From the NCBI RefSeq assembly GCF_000368585.1, contig NZ_KB849557.1:37763-101762 (forward strand): a stretch of DNA of 64,000 bases. Reading direction: 5' to 3'. Below the pieces are notes generated by a model. It did not search any database. It was given only the letters and a program-made list of their open reading frames with translations, and was not told where the DNA came from. Source of the DNA: Acinetobacter venetianus RAG-1 = CIP 110063. GTDB taxonomy: Bacteria; Pseudomonadota; Gammaproteobacteria; Pseudomonadales; Moraxellaceae. The translations under genes and the position numbers were made by a program. Of the stretch, positions 19,903-29,686 are shown one piece after another. Each line of letters opens with the position of its first letter. Positions within the stretch are counted from its first letter, which is position 1.

Positions 19903-21366
19903 GTGATGCAAACTGTATGGTCTATTTCTAGTCGTGGCATCGCAATTTCTGCACTCGCGCTTTCTTTGGCTGCCTGCCAAAGCATGCGCGGGCCAGAGCC
20001 TGTTGTGAACACAGATATTCCTGAAGGCTATGCGTCGTATAGTAATGCTTCTGGAACATCAATCGCAGAACAAGGTTACAAAGATTTCTTTGCTGACCCT
20101 CGCCTGCTACAAGTGATTGATATGGCGCTTGCCAACAACCGTGATTTGCGTACTGCAGCGTTGAATATTCAAAAAGCGCAACAACAATACCAAATCTCGG
20201 AAAACAATCAGTTGCCGACGATTGGTGCAAGTGGTAGCGCGGTTCGTCAAGTATCGCCGAGCAGCAACCCAAATAATCCTTACTCAACTTACCAAGTGGG
20301 CTTAGGCTTAACTTCTTATGAGTTAGATTTTTGGGGTCGTGTTCGCAGCTTAAAAGATGCAGCATTAGACAACTACTTAGCTACTCAAAGTTCGCGTGAT
20401 GCAACGCAAATCAGTCTAATTGGTCAAGTTACTCAAGCTTGGTTAAATTATTCATTTGCCAGTGCACAACTTAAACTGGCAGATCAAACTTTAAAAGCTC
20501 AATTAGACTCGTTTAACTTAAACAAAAAACGTTTCGATGTGGGTATTGATAGTGAAATCCCTGTTCGTCAGGCACAGATTTCAGTTGAAACTGCACGTAA
20601 TGATGTTGCAAATTACAAAACACAAATCGCTCAAGCTCAAAACTTGTTGAATTTATTGGTTGGTCAATCAGTTCCAAACAACTTATTGCCGAGCCAACAA
20701 GTTGCTCGTATCACACAAAAAGGTGTGTTAACGGCGGGCTTACCAAGTGATTTGTTAAACAACCGTCCTGATGTCAAAGTTGCTGAATATCAGTTAAGTG
20801 CGGCTGGTGCGAATATCGGTGCTGCTAAAGCTCAGTTATTCCCAACTATTAGCCTTACTGGTTCAGCAGGCTATGCATCAACTGACCTGAGTGATTTGTT
20901 TAAATCAGCAAATGGTTTATGGTCTATTGGACCAAGCATCAATATGCCAATCTTTGATTGGGGCACTCGCCGCGCGAATGTAAAAATCTCTGAGACAGAT
21001 CAGAAGATTGCATTAGCGAATTATGAGAAGTCAGTTCAATCAGCGTTCCGCGAAGTGAACGATGCTTTAGCTACACGCGCAAACATCGGTGATCGTTTGA
21101 CCGCCCAACGCCGTTTAGTTGATGCAACCAATACAACCTATAAATTATCAAATGCGCGTTTCCGTGCAGGTATTGATAGTTATTTAACCGTATTGGATGC
21201 TCAACGTTCTGCTTACTCAGCTGAACAAGGTCTATTGTTATTACAACAAGCAGACTTGAACAACCAAGTTGAACTATACAAAACACTTGGTGGCGGTGTG
21301 AAAGCGACAAGCAGTGAAACTGTAGCGCACCAACCATCTAGTTCAGAAAAGCATTACGCAAAATAA
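19903..21366 (+). CDS. adeK: Outer-membrane efflux channel AdeK
   Basis: 487-aa TolC-like outer-membrane factor lipoprotein, third part of AdeIJK. Lipobox LAAC in SALALSLAACQSMRG. Two internally homologous halves contain SYELDFWGRVRSLKDAALDNYLA and SINMPIFDWGTRRANVKISE, typical of the NodT subfamily, and PSDLLNNRPDVKVAEYQLSAAGANIGAAKAQLFPTI. GTG at 19903 or ATG at 19906 can start; the GGAG site at 19891 suits either. A strong terminator follows, closing the operon. Confidence 0.94.
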   Translation: MMQTVWSISSRGIAISALALSLAACQSMRGPEPVVNTDIPEGYASYSNASGTSIAEQGYKDFFADPRLLQVIDMALANNRDLRTAALNIQKAQQQYQISENNQLPTIGASGSAVRQVSPSSNPNNPYSTYQVGLGLTSYELDFWGRVRSLKDAALDNYLATQSSRDATQISLIGQVTQAWLNYSFASAQLKLADQTLKAQLDSFNLNKKRFDVGIDSEIPVRQAQISVETARNDVANYKTQIAQAQNLLNLLVGQSVPNNLLPSQQVARITQKGVLTAGLPSDLLNNRPDVKVAEYQLSAAGANIGAAKAQLFPTISLTGSAGYASTDLSDLFKSANGLWSIGPSINMPIFDWGTRRANVKISETDQKIALANYEKSVQSAFREVNDALATRANIGDRLTAQRRLVDATNTTYKLSNARFRAGIDSYLTVLDAQRSAYSAEQGLLLLQQADLNNQVELYKTLGGGVKATSSETVAHQPSSSEKHYAK

Positions 21367-21384
21367 CTATCAACTTTTGCGCAC

Positions 21385-21413
21385 AAAAAAGCTCACTTCG
21401 GTGAGCTTTTTTT
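21385..21413 (+). terminator. Rho-independent terminator of the adeIJK operon
   Basis: AAAAAAGCTCAC/GTGAGCTTTTTTT stem with a TTCG tetraloop and long T tract. Confidence 0.9.
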
Positions 21414-21474
21414 ATTGCAACAATTGCGAATATTTCTTATCTTCAATACGACGTTTTAATGATTAGAAAATACA

Positions 21475-21825
21475 ATGTTATTAAGTAGTTTAGAGTCCGT
21501 TCCTGGACATGAAATTTTGCGTCAATTTGATGTGGTTTACGGCAGTACCGTTCGTAGTAAACACGTTGGTCGTGATCTCATGGCAGGCCTTAAAAATATT
21601 GTTGGTGGTGAACTCACTGGCTATACCGAACTACTGGAAGAGTCTCGCCAAGAAGCAACCCAACGAATGATTGATAAAGCACGTGCTTTAGGTGCAAATG
21701 CGATCGTAGGGATTCGTTTCTCTACCTCAAATATTGCGCAGGGCGCATCTGAACTTTTTGTTTATGGAACAGCAGTTGTCGTTCAGCCTGTTACACCTAA
21801 ACTCCCCGATCCATTTGGTGCGTAG
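21475..21825 (+). CDS. YbjQ/UPF0145 family protein
   Basis: 116-aa soluble protein with the YbjQ signature: PGHEILRQFDVVYGSTVRSKHVGRD, GGELTGYTELLEESRQEATQRMIDKARALGANAIVGIRFSTS, and a terminal YGTAVVV. The fold is a pentamer-forming alpha/beta protein of unknown function (once called putative heavy-metal binding). It is followed 8 nt later by a second, divergent member of the same family carrying a membrane anchor. Confidence 0.85.
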   Translation: MLLSSLESVPGHEILRQFDVVYGSTVRSKHVGRDLMAGLKNIVGGELTGYTELLEESRQEATQRMIDKARALGANAIVGIRFSTSNIAQGASELFVYGTAVVVQPVTPKLPDPFGA

Positions 21826-21833
21826 GTAAACAT

Positions 21834-22274
21834 ATGGATGGATTAATTTTTCAGATTGCCCTGTTTCTAATTCTTTTTTCGGTGGGTTGGGGTTTTGGTC
21901 GTCATATCGAACAAAAACATCTCCGTGAATTGGATGAAAAAGAAAAGCAGTTTGCACATATTCGAGTTGATACCAATCGCTTTGAGCAAACCATAGCGCA
22001 TGGGCAAATGGTTAGTAGCAACGTCGTTATTTCTCACGATTACTTTAAATATATTCTTGCCAATATTCAAAACTTTTTCGGTGGTCGCCTGACCAGTTAT
22101 GAGAGTGTGGTTGAACGCGCACGTCGTGAAACGATGCTTCGCCTCAAGCAGGAAGCAGATCGAATAGGTGCAAATCATATTATGGGTGTTCGGATGAGTA
22201 CCACAGAGTTAGGCATGCAAGGCGGTATGGTCGAAGTATTTGCTTATGGAACAGCGATCGTCAATCATCATTAA
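21834..22274 (+). CDS. Membrane-anchored YbjQ-family paralogue
   Basis: 146 aa. An N-terminal membrane helix (LIFQIALFLILFSVGWGFG, residues about 4-22) and a charged linker precede a YbjQ-like domain: GGRLTSYESVVERARRETMLRLKQEADRIGANHIMGVRMSTTE, ending AYGTAIV. It pairs with the soluble YbjQ protein upstream, which suggests the two interact at the inner membrane. Function unknown. Confidence 0.75.
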   Translation: MDGLIFQIALFLILFSVGWGFGRHIEQKHLRELDEKEKQFAHIRVDTNRFEQTIAHGQMVSSNVVISHDYFKYILANIQNFFGGRLTSYESVVERARRETMLRLKQEADRIGANHIMGVRMSTTELGMQGGMVEVFAYGTAIVNHH

Positions 22275-22277
22275 AAA

Positions 22278-22310
22278 TTTGTCCTGTCATCTCGAAAATA
22301 ACAGGACAAA
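22278..22310. terminator. Hairpin between converging YbjQ and Dph6-like genes
   Basis: Ten-bp stem TTTGTCCTGT/ACAGGACAAA with a 13-nt loop. On the minus strand it is followed by TTTTT, so it mainly serves the Dph6-like gene. Confidence 0.65.
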
Positions 22311-22313
22311 ACG

Positions 22314-23021
22314 CTAGTCGCCAAAAATTGCTTGCCAATAGTAGTAGGTTTTCTCTTCCCCATTATCAAGTTTAAAATCATAAGACATTTTTCGCGTCTC
22401 AATAATTTCAAACTCGACAGGCTTTTTAAATAAAGCACCTGAATAAGCAAAAGTGTGGTATTCACCATTTTCACCACAGACATCGACGTCACTCGGCATT
22501 CTTGCAATGAGTGCAGCATTAATATCTTGTCCAATAAAAGACGCATCTAATTTACTAGCATCCGTTACGATGATCTTGGTTTTAATTCCCGAATCCAAAA
22601 AGCTTTGCATCACTTCTGCCGAATTTAAATTCCAGATTGGTTCAACGACTTCAATGCCTAGAGGATGTAGACGATCTTCTCGATATTTGCGTACATCGCT
22701 CAGGTAAATATCACCAAATATAAAGTGCTCAACGCCTAGGGCTTTAAAATGATTAGCCGCGTCTAACATGTGTTGTTCATAAGCAGGAAGATTTTTTGGA
22801 AGAAATACAGGATAAAGTGGGATACCAATACTTTCGGCTTGCTTCTCAAGCAATGCATGCGGGATCGCATGCATTGATGATAATTCTGTTTCTTCATTCA
22901 CTGTTGTTAGTAAAGCAACAACTTCAAACTCATTTTGCTCTAATACAGTATGTAGTGCTAAAGCAGAATCTTTACCACCGCTCCAATTAAAAACGGCTTT
23001 CTTACGGATGTTCACTATCAT
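22314..23021 (-). CDS. Dph6-like ATP-pyrophosphatase (diphthine--ammonia ligase family)
   Basis: 235-aa adenine-nucleotide alpha-hydrolase. P-loop VFNWSGGKDSALALHT near residue 12-25, then SSMHAIPHALLEKQAESIGIPL, FGDIYLSDVRKYREDR and the characteristic GENGEYHTFAY. In eukaryotes and archaea relatives amidate diphthine, but bacteria lack diphthamide, so the bacterial substrate is unknown. The start codon overlaps the stop of the SDR gene by 4 nt (ATGA), indicating translational coupling. Confidence 0.8.
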   Translation of the reverse strand: MIVNIRKKAVFNWSGGKDSALALHTVLEQNEFEVVALLTTVNEETELSSMHAIPHALLEKQAESIGIPLYPVFLPKNLPAYEQHMLDAANHFKALGVEHFIFGDIYLSDVRKYREDRLHPLGIEVVEPIWNLNSAEVMQSFLDSGIKTKIIVTDASKLDASFIGQDINAALIARMPSDVDVCGENGEYHTFAYSGALFKKPVEFEIIETRKMSYDFKLDNGEEKTYYYWQAIFGD

Positions 23022-23824
23022 TTAACTCGTGTTTTACGAATCATTTTATACAACAAGCTTGGCGATAAGCGAGAGACTAAAACACCGAGTTGTTCCTTTT
23101 TCCCACCAACAACAATATATTCCTCGCCTGCCATCAACGATTCAACTACACGTTCAGCAAATACACCTGCATCTAAACCATTTTCAATTGCTTCATCTTG
23201 ATGACCTTGCGGCTTCCCCTCACCATTTAAGGCATTAAAAGAAACATTGGTTTTCACAAAACCAGGGAAAACCACAGAAACCTCAACACCGTCTTTGGCA
23301 ACCTCAGCGCGTAAACTATTCGCCCACATATGAATCGCTGCCTTTGCAGCAGAATAACTTGCACGATATTGAGTACCCAATAGTCCTGCTACACTTGAAA
23401 CAAAGACTACTCGACCAATTTTTTGTTTAAGAAAAGTTGGCAAAACTGTTTTAGTAAAGAAAACTTGTGAGAAATAATCAACTTCCATGATGGCACGTTC
23501 AGTTTGCATGGTCGTGTCTTGAATCAATGCACGCTGACTCAAACCAGCATTATTAATCAACCAATCCACACGGCCTTTACATGCTAAAACTTGCTCATGT
23601 GCATGGCGGACTTGAGCTTCATCGGTAATGTCGGCAGCAATCGAAAGATGCTGTTCTGGCTTGAGTAATCCAACCCGTACCGCTTCTAACTCATCATAAC
23701 GGCGAGATGTCAGTACAACTTGTGCACCTTGCAAGGCACATTCACGCGCCAAGGCTTTACCCAAACCTGAAGATGCTCCTGTGATCCATACCACTTTGTT
23801 TTCAAGACTTTTTAGCTTTGCCAT
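23018..23824 (-). CDS. Short-chain dehydrogenase/reductase (SDR)
   Basis: 268-aa NAD(P)-dependent oxidoreductase of the classical SDR family. Cofactor motif WITGASSGLGKALA at residues about 13-26, NNAG at about 90, and the catalytic YSAAKAAIHMWANSLR (Tyr-x3-Lys) with Ser in VFVSSVAGLLG. The C-terminal basic/hydrophobic tail suggests a DHRS7-like or acyl/steroid-type substrate, which is inference only. First gene of a two-gene operon with the Dph6-like gene. Confidence 0.85.
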   Translation of the reverse strand: MAKLKSLENKVVWITGASSGLGKALARECALQGAQVVLTSRRYDELEAVRVGLLKPEQHLSIAADITDEAQVRHAHEQVLACKGRVDWLINNAGLSQRALIQDTTMQTERAIMEVDYFSQVFFTKTVLPTFLKQKIGRVVFVSSVAGLLGTQYRASYSAAKAAIHMWANSLRAEVAKDGVEVSVVFPGFVKTNVSFNALNGEGKPQGHQDEAIENGLDAGVFAERVVESLMAGEEYIVVGGKKEQLGVLVSRLSPSLLYKMIRKTRVK

Positions 23825-23836
23825 AACCTGTTCCCT

Positions 23837-24499
23837 CTATGCTTGATGACGCATAAACTTAAGGAAATAATCAATATAAGTTGATGCAACTTGATGATCG
23901 AGTTGAGTGCCTAATTTCTCTAAACGCTTATATCCTAAATGGGTCGTCATCGTAATCACGCCATTTAAAGTTTTATCTACCACAAAATTGAACTTTAAAC
24001 ATTTTTTAGGTTCACGAATTAAGTGTGTCACACCCACATCAATCACTTCTGTTAACAGTCGTAATGCATTTGAGATTTCTTGTTGATCACCAGCAGCTAG
24101 CTTTTGACTTGATGTTTCTACCCTTTGAGCCAATTTCTGATCAATCGGATAAGTCATGTAAATAGTTTCATCTTCAATTTGCAGTGTCTTAGACAGATAT
24201 TCCACCAATGGCACTAAACGATCATTACTGAAAAATGAGACTGACCACGGCATATATTTACGCACTGCTTCTAAGATTTGCTGAATCACTTTTTCAGATT
24301 CACCCGTTTGTGAATAGTGCTGATTTTCTTGTAATAGCACGATAAAAACTTGTTCGATGACCTCACAAGCCATTTCAGACAATACACTCCCCAAAGCATT
24401 GGCCTGACTATCTTTACTTCCTTGCATTAACTGCGTTCGAATATGCGCAAATCTTGCGTATGTATTCGCATGAATATTCAAAAAAACGGCGGTGTTCAT
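23837..24499 (-). CDS. Uncharacterised protein, tandem paralogue A
   Basis: 220 aa, not recognised. No signal peptide and no membrane helix. It is clearly homologous along its whole length to the next gene upstream. Shared blocks are GSVLSEMACEVIEQVF, SEKVIQQILEAVRKYMPWSVSFFSNDRL, the MTYPIDQKLAQ stretch, IREPKKCLKFNFVVDKTLNGVI and HLGYKRLEKLG. The start at 24499 (MNTAVFLNIH) is chosen because it aligns with the paralogue. It lies 12 nt upstream of the SDR gene, so possibly co-transcribed with it. Confidence 0.75.
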   Translation of the reverse strand: MNTAVFLNIHANTYARFAHIRTQLMQGSKDSQANALGSVLSEMACEVIEQVFIVLLQENQHYSQTGESEKVIQQILEAVRKYMPWSVSFFSNDRLVPLVEYLSKTLQIEDETIYMTYPIDQKLAQRVETSSQKLAAGDQQEISNALRLLTEVIDVGVTHLIREPKKCLKFNFVVDKTLNGVITMTTHLGYKRLEKLGTQLDHQVASTYIDYFLKFMRHQA

Positions 24500-24528
24500 T
24501 TTCTTAACCCTAATTTTTAGATCCATAA

Positions 24529-24556
24529 AAAAGAGGCTTTTTTATCAGCCCCTTTT
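24529..24556 (-). terminator. Terminator between the tandem paralogues
   Basis: Ten-bp stem with AAAAGAGGCT/AGCCCCTTTT arms (one wobble pair). On the minus strand it is followed by TT, separating the two homologous genes into different transcripts or attenuating read-through. Confidence 0.6.
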
Positions 24557-24615
24557 TATCCATCAATCTGTTTTTGTATCATTTTTGGCTTTCTGCACCC
24601 CGAATTTAACATATT

Positions 24616-25296
24616 CTATTCAGTATCAACATGCATAAATGCCAAAAAATGATTCACACAATCAGTCGCTGCATTTGAATCCACCTGATTGCCCATTTTC
24701 TCTAAACGCTTATAGCTCAAATGCGCGGTCATATTAATCACACCATTTAAAGTCTTATCGACCACTTTATTGAAATTCAAACATTTTTTAGGCTCACGGA
24801 TAAGACTTGTCACTCCAAGATCAACAATTTCAATCAACGTTTGGAACACATCCACCATATCTTGAATCTCATTGTTTTTTAACTTATTGACCAATGCATG
24901 AGCCTGTTGAACTAAGTTTCGATCAATTGGATATGACACATACACTTGTTCATCGTGATATTTGATCATATCTGAAAAATAATTCACAAAAGGACATAAC
25001 CGTTCATTGCCAAATAATGCAATCGACCACGGCATATATTTTCGAACCGCGCCAATAATCTGCTGAATCACTTTTTCGGATTCAGCGGCACTCTTTTGTG
25101 TGAGGTAGGTTGGTTGGCGATTTTGAATCAACAGCACTGAAAATACTTGCTCCACGATATCACAGGCAATTTCTGATAGTACTTCACCCAAAATGCGTGA
25201 CTGGCTTTCTTGAGTCCCTGAATTCAACTGTTGGCGAATCGTCTCAAACTGTCCATGTGTCACTTCATTAATTTTCAATAGAATTGAATAACTCAT
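24616..25296 (-). CDS. Uncharacterised protein, tandem paralogue B
   Basis: 226 aa, not recognised, paralogue of the downstream gene. The start MSYSILLKIN at 25296 is preferred, because an AAGGA ribosome site lies 8-9 nt upstream and the N-terminus then aligns with paralogue A. Conserved features are GEVLSEIACDIVEQVFSVLL, VRKYMPWSIALFGNERLCPF, YVSYPIDRNLVQQ and SLIREPKKCLNFNKVVDKTLNGVINMTAHLSYKRLEKMG. All predicted helical and soluble. No function can be named. Confidence 0.75.
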   Translation of the reverse strand: MSYSILLKINEVTHGQFETIRQQLNSGTQESQSRILGEVLSEIACDIVEQVFSVLLIQNRQPTYLTQKSAAESEKVIQQIIGAVRKYMPWSIALFGNERLCPFVNYFSDMIKYHDEQVYVSYPIDRNLVQQAHALVNKLKNNEIQDMVDVFQTLIEIVDLGVTSLIREPKKCLNFNKVVDKTLNGVINMTAHLSYKRLEKMGNQVDSNAATDCVNHFLAFMHVDTE

Positions 25297-25501
25297 AAGA
25301 AGCATCCTTTTTTTAATTTTCGCATTTTTATTTTGTTGTTTTATGCATCTACATTTATTAAATATGTGATCCAATAGACATAAATTTAGCTTTTTTCACA
25401 TAAAAAACCAACGCATTTCGTCGGGTTTTTTAGATGAAAAAATTGATAGAATTTTTGCTACAATAGATCCAATTTTTTATTCATTTTTAATCTTCTATAT
25501 T

Positions 25502-28402
25502 ATGACCGACGCTCAATCTGCTCAAAATATTGCAACAACCTACGATCCAACTGAGATCGAAAAAAAGTGGTATCAAATCTGGGAAGACAAAGGCTACTTT
25601 AAGCCATCAGGTCAAGGTGATTCATTTTGTATTATGATTCCACCGCCAAACGTCACGGGTAGTTTGCACATGGGGCATGGTTTTAACAATGCCATCATGG
25701 ATGCCCTCACCCGCTATAATCGTATGTCTGGCAAAAATACCTTATGGCAACCAGGGACTGACCACGCAGGTATTGCAACGCAGATGGTTGTAGAACGTCA
25801 GCTTGGTGCACAAAACATTAGCCGTCATGACATGGGTCGTGAAAAGTTCATTGAAAAAATTTGGGAATGGAAAGAACAATCTGGCGGTACGATTACTCGT
25901 CAAATCCGTCGCTTAGGTTCTTCTGTGGACTGGTCTCGTGAACGCTTTACTATGGATGAAGGTTTATCCAATGCGGTAAAAGAAGTTTTCGTTAAGCTAC
26001 ACGAAGATGGTTTGATTTACCGTGGTAAACGCCTCGTAAACTGGGACCCGAAACTGCAAACTGCGCTTTCTGACCTTGAAGTTGAGTCAGATAAAGAAGA
26101 AGCAGGTTCATTGTGGCACTTCAAATATTTCTTTGAAGATAAATCACTCCGCACACACGATGGTAAAGATCACATCGTGGTGGCAACCACACGTCCTGAA
26201 ACATTACTGGGCGATACAGCCGTTGCAGTGGCGCTCGATGATGAACGTTATACGCACCTTGTCGGTCAGAACATTATTTTACCAATTACAGGCCGTGCTG
26301 TTCCAATTGTTAAAGACGAATATGTCGATAAAGAGTTTGGTACGGGCTGTGTAAAAATCACCCCTGCGCACGACTTCAATGACTATGAAGTGGGTAAGCG
26401 TTGTGAATTGCCAATCATCAATATCTTCAATAAAAATGCGGAAGTATTGGCTGAGTTTGAATACATCGCCAAAGCTGGCGAACAAATTTCTAAAACCATC
26501 GCTGCACCATCAGACTATATTGGTTTAGAGCGTTTTGCTGCACGTAAAAAATTAGTTGAACAAGCAGAAGCGGAAGGCTGGTTAGATCAAATTCAACCAT
26601 ACACCTTGAAGCCACCACGCGGTGACCGTTCTGGTGTGATTGTTGAGCCATTATTGACAGATCAATGGTATGTGAAAATTGCACCACTTGCTGAGCCAGC
26701 TATTAAAGCGGTAAAAGATGGTGACATCAAATTCGTTCCTGAGCAGTACAGCAACATGTACATGGCATGGATGAACAATATTCAAGACTGGTGTATTTCA
26801 CGTCAGCTTTGGTGGGGTCACCGTATTCCAGCTTGGTACGATGCCGAAGGTAATGTCTTCGTTGGTCGTGACGAAGCTGAAGTCCGTGCTAACAACAACA
26901 TCCCTGCTGATGTTGCATTGAGTCAAGATGAAGACGTACTCGATACATGGTTCTCATCTGCACTGTGGACCTTCTCTACTTTAGGTTGGACGGGCGACAA
27001 AGCTAAAGATGCGGAAAACTATTTCCTGAATACCTTCCACCCAACAGATGTGTTGGTAACAGGTTTTGACATTATCTTCTTCTGGGTAGCGCGCATGATC
27101 ATGATGACCATGCACTTCATGAAGAATGAAGATGGCACGCCACAAGTTCCGTTCAAAACTGTGTATGTACATGGTTTAGTGCGTGATGGTGAAGGTCAGA
27201 AGATGTCTAAATCTAAGGGTAACGTACTTGACCCATTAGACCTGATTGACGGTGTAGACCTTGAAACCTTAGTACAAAAGCGTACTACAGGTTTGATGAA
27301 CCCGAAACAAGCCGCGAAGATTGAAAAATCGACCCGTAAAGAATTCCCTGAGGGTATTCAAGCTTACGGTACAGATGCTGTGCGTTTCACTTTCTGTGCG
27401 CTTGCCAACACGGGTCGTGACATCAAGTTCGACATGAAGCGTGTTGAAGGTTACCGTAACTTCTGTAACAAGATTTGGAACGCAACCCGTTTCGTATTGA
27501 TGAATGTTGAAGGTCAAACTGTCGGTCAAACTGCGCGTCCTGATCTTTGGGAATTGCCTGAACAGTGGATTATCAGCCGTTTACAAAAAGCGGAAGCTGC
27601 GGTTCAACAAGCGTTTGCAACTTACCGTTTAGACTTGGCTGCACAAGCGATTTATGACTTCATCTGGAATGAATACTGCGACTGGTATGTCGAATTGACC
27701 AAGCCAGTATTAAACGATGCTGAAGTGTCTGAAGAGCGTAAAGCAGAAGTTCGTCGTGTGTTATTGGCAGTAATGGAAGCGTCTTTACGTTTAGCTCACC
27801 CAATTATGCCGTACTTGACTGAAGAAATTTGGCAAACACTTGCGCCAATGCTCGGTATTCAAGGTGAAACCATTATGACTGCGGCATACCCTGTGCCTGC
27901 TCAAGAGAAAATTAATGAGCAAGCTGAAGCAGACATGCAATGGTTACAAGGTTTGATTGGTGCAGTACGTAACATCCGTGGTGAAATGGGCTTAGGGAAT
28001 GCACGTTTATTACCTGTATTGCTTCAAAACACCACTGAAGCTGAAAAAGCACAGATCACGCGTATTGAAGCGTTGTTTAAAGCATTAGCAAAAGTGGAAA
28101 GCATTACGTTCTTAGCTGATGCTGAACAACCGCCATTGTCTTCATCTTCTGTGGTTGGACATGTGTCTGTATTCGTTCCGATGAAAGGCTTGATTGATCC
28201 TAAAGCAGAATTGGGTCGCCTGCAAAAAGACTTAGACAAAGTGCAAAAGCAGCATGACCAAATTGCAACTAAACTTGGCAATGAAGGTTTTGTGGCAAAA
28301 GCACCTGCGGCTGTGGTTGAAGGTGAAAAAGTGAAATTGGCTGAGTTTGCTGATCAGTTAGTGAAGATTAAAGCGAATATGGAGCAGATTGCTGCGCTTT
28401 AA
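25502..28402 (+). CDS. valS: Valine-tRNA ligase
   Basis: 966-aa class I synthetase that charges tRNA-Val and edits mischarged threonine. HIGH motif as [16 protein letters not shown] near residue 45, an editing domain with [17 protein letters not shown], the KMSKS loop in [18 protein letters not shown], and the C-terminal ValS coiled coil ([37 protein letters not shown]). A hairpin with a T tract at about 25402-25431 precedes the gene and could end upstream antisense transcription or act in the leader. Confidence 0.97.
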   Translation: MTDAQSAQNIATTYDPTEIEKKWYQIWEDKGYFKPSGQGDSFCIMIPPPNVTGSLHMGHGFNNAIMDALTRYNRMSGKNTLWQPGTDHAGIATQMVVERQLGAQNISRHDMGREKFIEKIWEWKEQSGGTITRQIRRLGSSVDWSRERFTMDEGLSNAVKEVFVKLHEDGLIYRGKRLVNWDPKLQTALSDLEVESDKEEAGSLWHFKYFFEDKSLRTHDGKDHIVVATTRPETLLGDTAVAVALDDERYTHLVGQNIILPITGRAVPIVKDEYVDKEFGTGCVKITPAHDFNDYEVGKRCELPIINIFNKNAEVLAEFEYIAKAGEQISKTIAAPSDYIGLERFAARKKLVEQAEAEGWLDQIQPYTLKPPRGDRSGVIVEPLLTDQWYVKIAPLAEPAIKAVKDGDIKFVPEQYSNMYMAWMNNIQDWCISRQLWWGHRIPAWYDAEGNVFVGRDEAEVRANNNIPADVALSQDEDVLDTWFSSALWTFSTLGWTGDKAKDAENYFLNTFHPTDVLVTGFDIIFFWVARMIMMTMHFMKNEDGTPQVPFKTVYVHGLVRDGEGQKMSKSKGNVLDPLDLIDGVDLETLVQKRTTGLMNPKQAAKIEKSTRKEFPEGIQAYGTDAVRFTFCALANTGRDIKFDMKRVEGYRNFCNKIWNATRFVLMNVEGQTVGQTARPDLWELPEQWIISRLQKAEAAVQQAFATYRLDLAAQAIYDFIWNEYCDWYVELTKPVLNDAEVSEERKAEVRRVLLAVMEASLRLAHPIMPYLTEEIWQTLAPMLGIQGETIMTAAYPVPAQEKINEQAEADMQWLQGLIGAVRNIRGEMGLGNARLLPVLLQNTTEAEKAQITRIEALFKALAKVESITFLADAEQPPLSSSSVVGHVSVFVPMKGLIDPKAELGRLQKDLDKVQKQHDQIATKLGNEGFVAKAPAAVVEGEKVKLAEFADQLVKIKANMEQIAAL

Positions 28403-28433
28403 GGTGTTGCATATTTAATCTGATCTGTTGTAT

Positions 28434-28458
28434 AAAGGGCTGAATAATCAGCCCTTTT
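28434..28458 (+). terminator. Rho-independent terminator of valS
   Basis: AAAGGGCTGA/TCAGCCCTTT stem with ATAA loop followed by TTAT. Confidence 0.85.
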
Positions 28459-28473
28459 TATCTTCAATTTATT

Positions 28474-29598
28474 TTAAGAGTTCCATATTACTCTTAGGCT
28501 AATATTATCTCTTTCATCATATTTACTGTCTTCTTTTTCCCACCCCAATAATTTTAAATACTTATTAGAAATATGATTTTTTGCCCATTCTTCACCAGCT
28601 AATACATCTAAAATGTATAAAACATTAGTTACTATTGGAAAGTATTGTTCTATATCAGTTTTCGTAAGTTTTTCGCCATCTTTCAATTTTCCCTTATGTG
28701 CAATTTCATTTCTGACCTCTATTAATTTTTGAACTTTTTTAAATAAGTCTGCCAAACTTTTCCATTGTTCAACTTCTAACTGCGAATTATGTAAGATAAC
28801 AATATAATCTTTTAATATCTTATGGATGGGTGGACTAGGAAGATTATGTAGTATCCAATCAGTTTGAGGAGCTATCTTTCCTATATGTTGCTTTACTGCT
28901 ACTTCCAATCCAGACGTTAATAACATCAAAGCACTCTTGGGACTTGTTTCTAATGTATTCTTAGCTTCTCGTAATAATTCATGACCAAGAGGAACATGAA
29001 AAGAGCTATTAAAAAATGCCTTATACTTTAGAGCATATTCGCTGTTCCAATAGAGCCCCTTCTTCATCCCCAAGTCAAATTGGTGGCTACTCAAAGGCAT
29101 TAAGTGGAATTCTTTAGCTTCTTTTCTTGTTTTCCAATAAAAGGAAATCTGATCTAAAAAAGAAATTTGATTTTCGATTCCCTGAAACCAAACTATACCA
29201 CTTACAAAACGGTGAATTGTATTTCTTAATAATTCTTCGATATCCATATATAAGTTTTCTATTTTTTTAGGTAGATGATTTCTATAGACGGAAAATCCAT
29301 CTTTCAAAAATCCATTTGAGTCAATAATTTCTACTTTGGCAAAATTCTTAAAAGGAACAGTTATTGGTGCATCTTCAAGGGTTATATATTTATTATTATA
29401 AATTAATGTATCTATAAAATTATAGGATTCATCATCAACTTCTGCTTCATAATATGCTTTGCATACTACCCCTTCTCCCTCATCACTTTTTAATAAGACT
29501 AGTCGTACATTTAAATCTGATAAAAATTCAACACCATCTTCGTGTATATGAAAAAACCAATCTAATAAATGTAATTTTGCAACAAAAAAGATCTTCAA
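28474..29598 (-). CDS. Uncharacterised protein with C-terminal HEPN-like motif
   Basis: 374 aa, not recognised as a named family. The C-terminal 140 residues are helical and contain SALMLLTSGLEVAVKQHIG and, further on, KKVQKLIEVRNEIAHKGKLKDG. The RNEIAH hexamer fits the R-x4-6-H signature of HEPN domains, which are often RNases or toxin/defence modules. The N-terminal 230 residues show no motif I can name. Base composition is visibly more AT-rich than the valS and J-domain neighbours, which suggests transfer. Followed by a DUF559 gene in the same orientation. Confidence 0.6.
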   Translation of the reverse strand: MKIFFVAKLHLLDWFFHIHEDGVEFLSDLNVRLVLLKSDEGEGVVCKAYYEAEVDDESYNFIDTLIYNNKYITLEDAPITVPFKNFAKVEIIDSNGFLKDGFSVYRNHLPKKIENLYMDIEELLRNTIHRFVSGIVWFQGIENQISFLDQISFYWKTRKEAKEFHLMPLSSHQFDLGMKKGLYWNSEYALKYKAFFNSSFHVPLGHELLREAKNTLETSPKSALMLLTSGLEVAVKQHIGKIAPQTDWILHNLPSPPIHKILKDYIVILHNSQLEVEQWKSLADLFKKVQKLIEVRNEIAHKGKLKDGEKLTKTDIEQYFPIVTNVLYILDVLAGEEWAKNHISNKYLKLLGWEKEDSKYDERDNISLRVIWNS

Positions 29599-29686
29599 TT
29601 TTTACTCCAAATAAATTCTATTTTAAATTTTAAATATATCTACTTTATATTCTTACATCTTCTATATTTTTAATGAGAGATGATTA

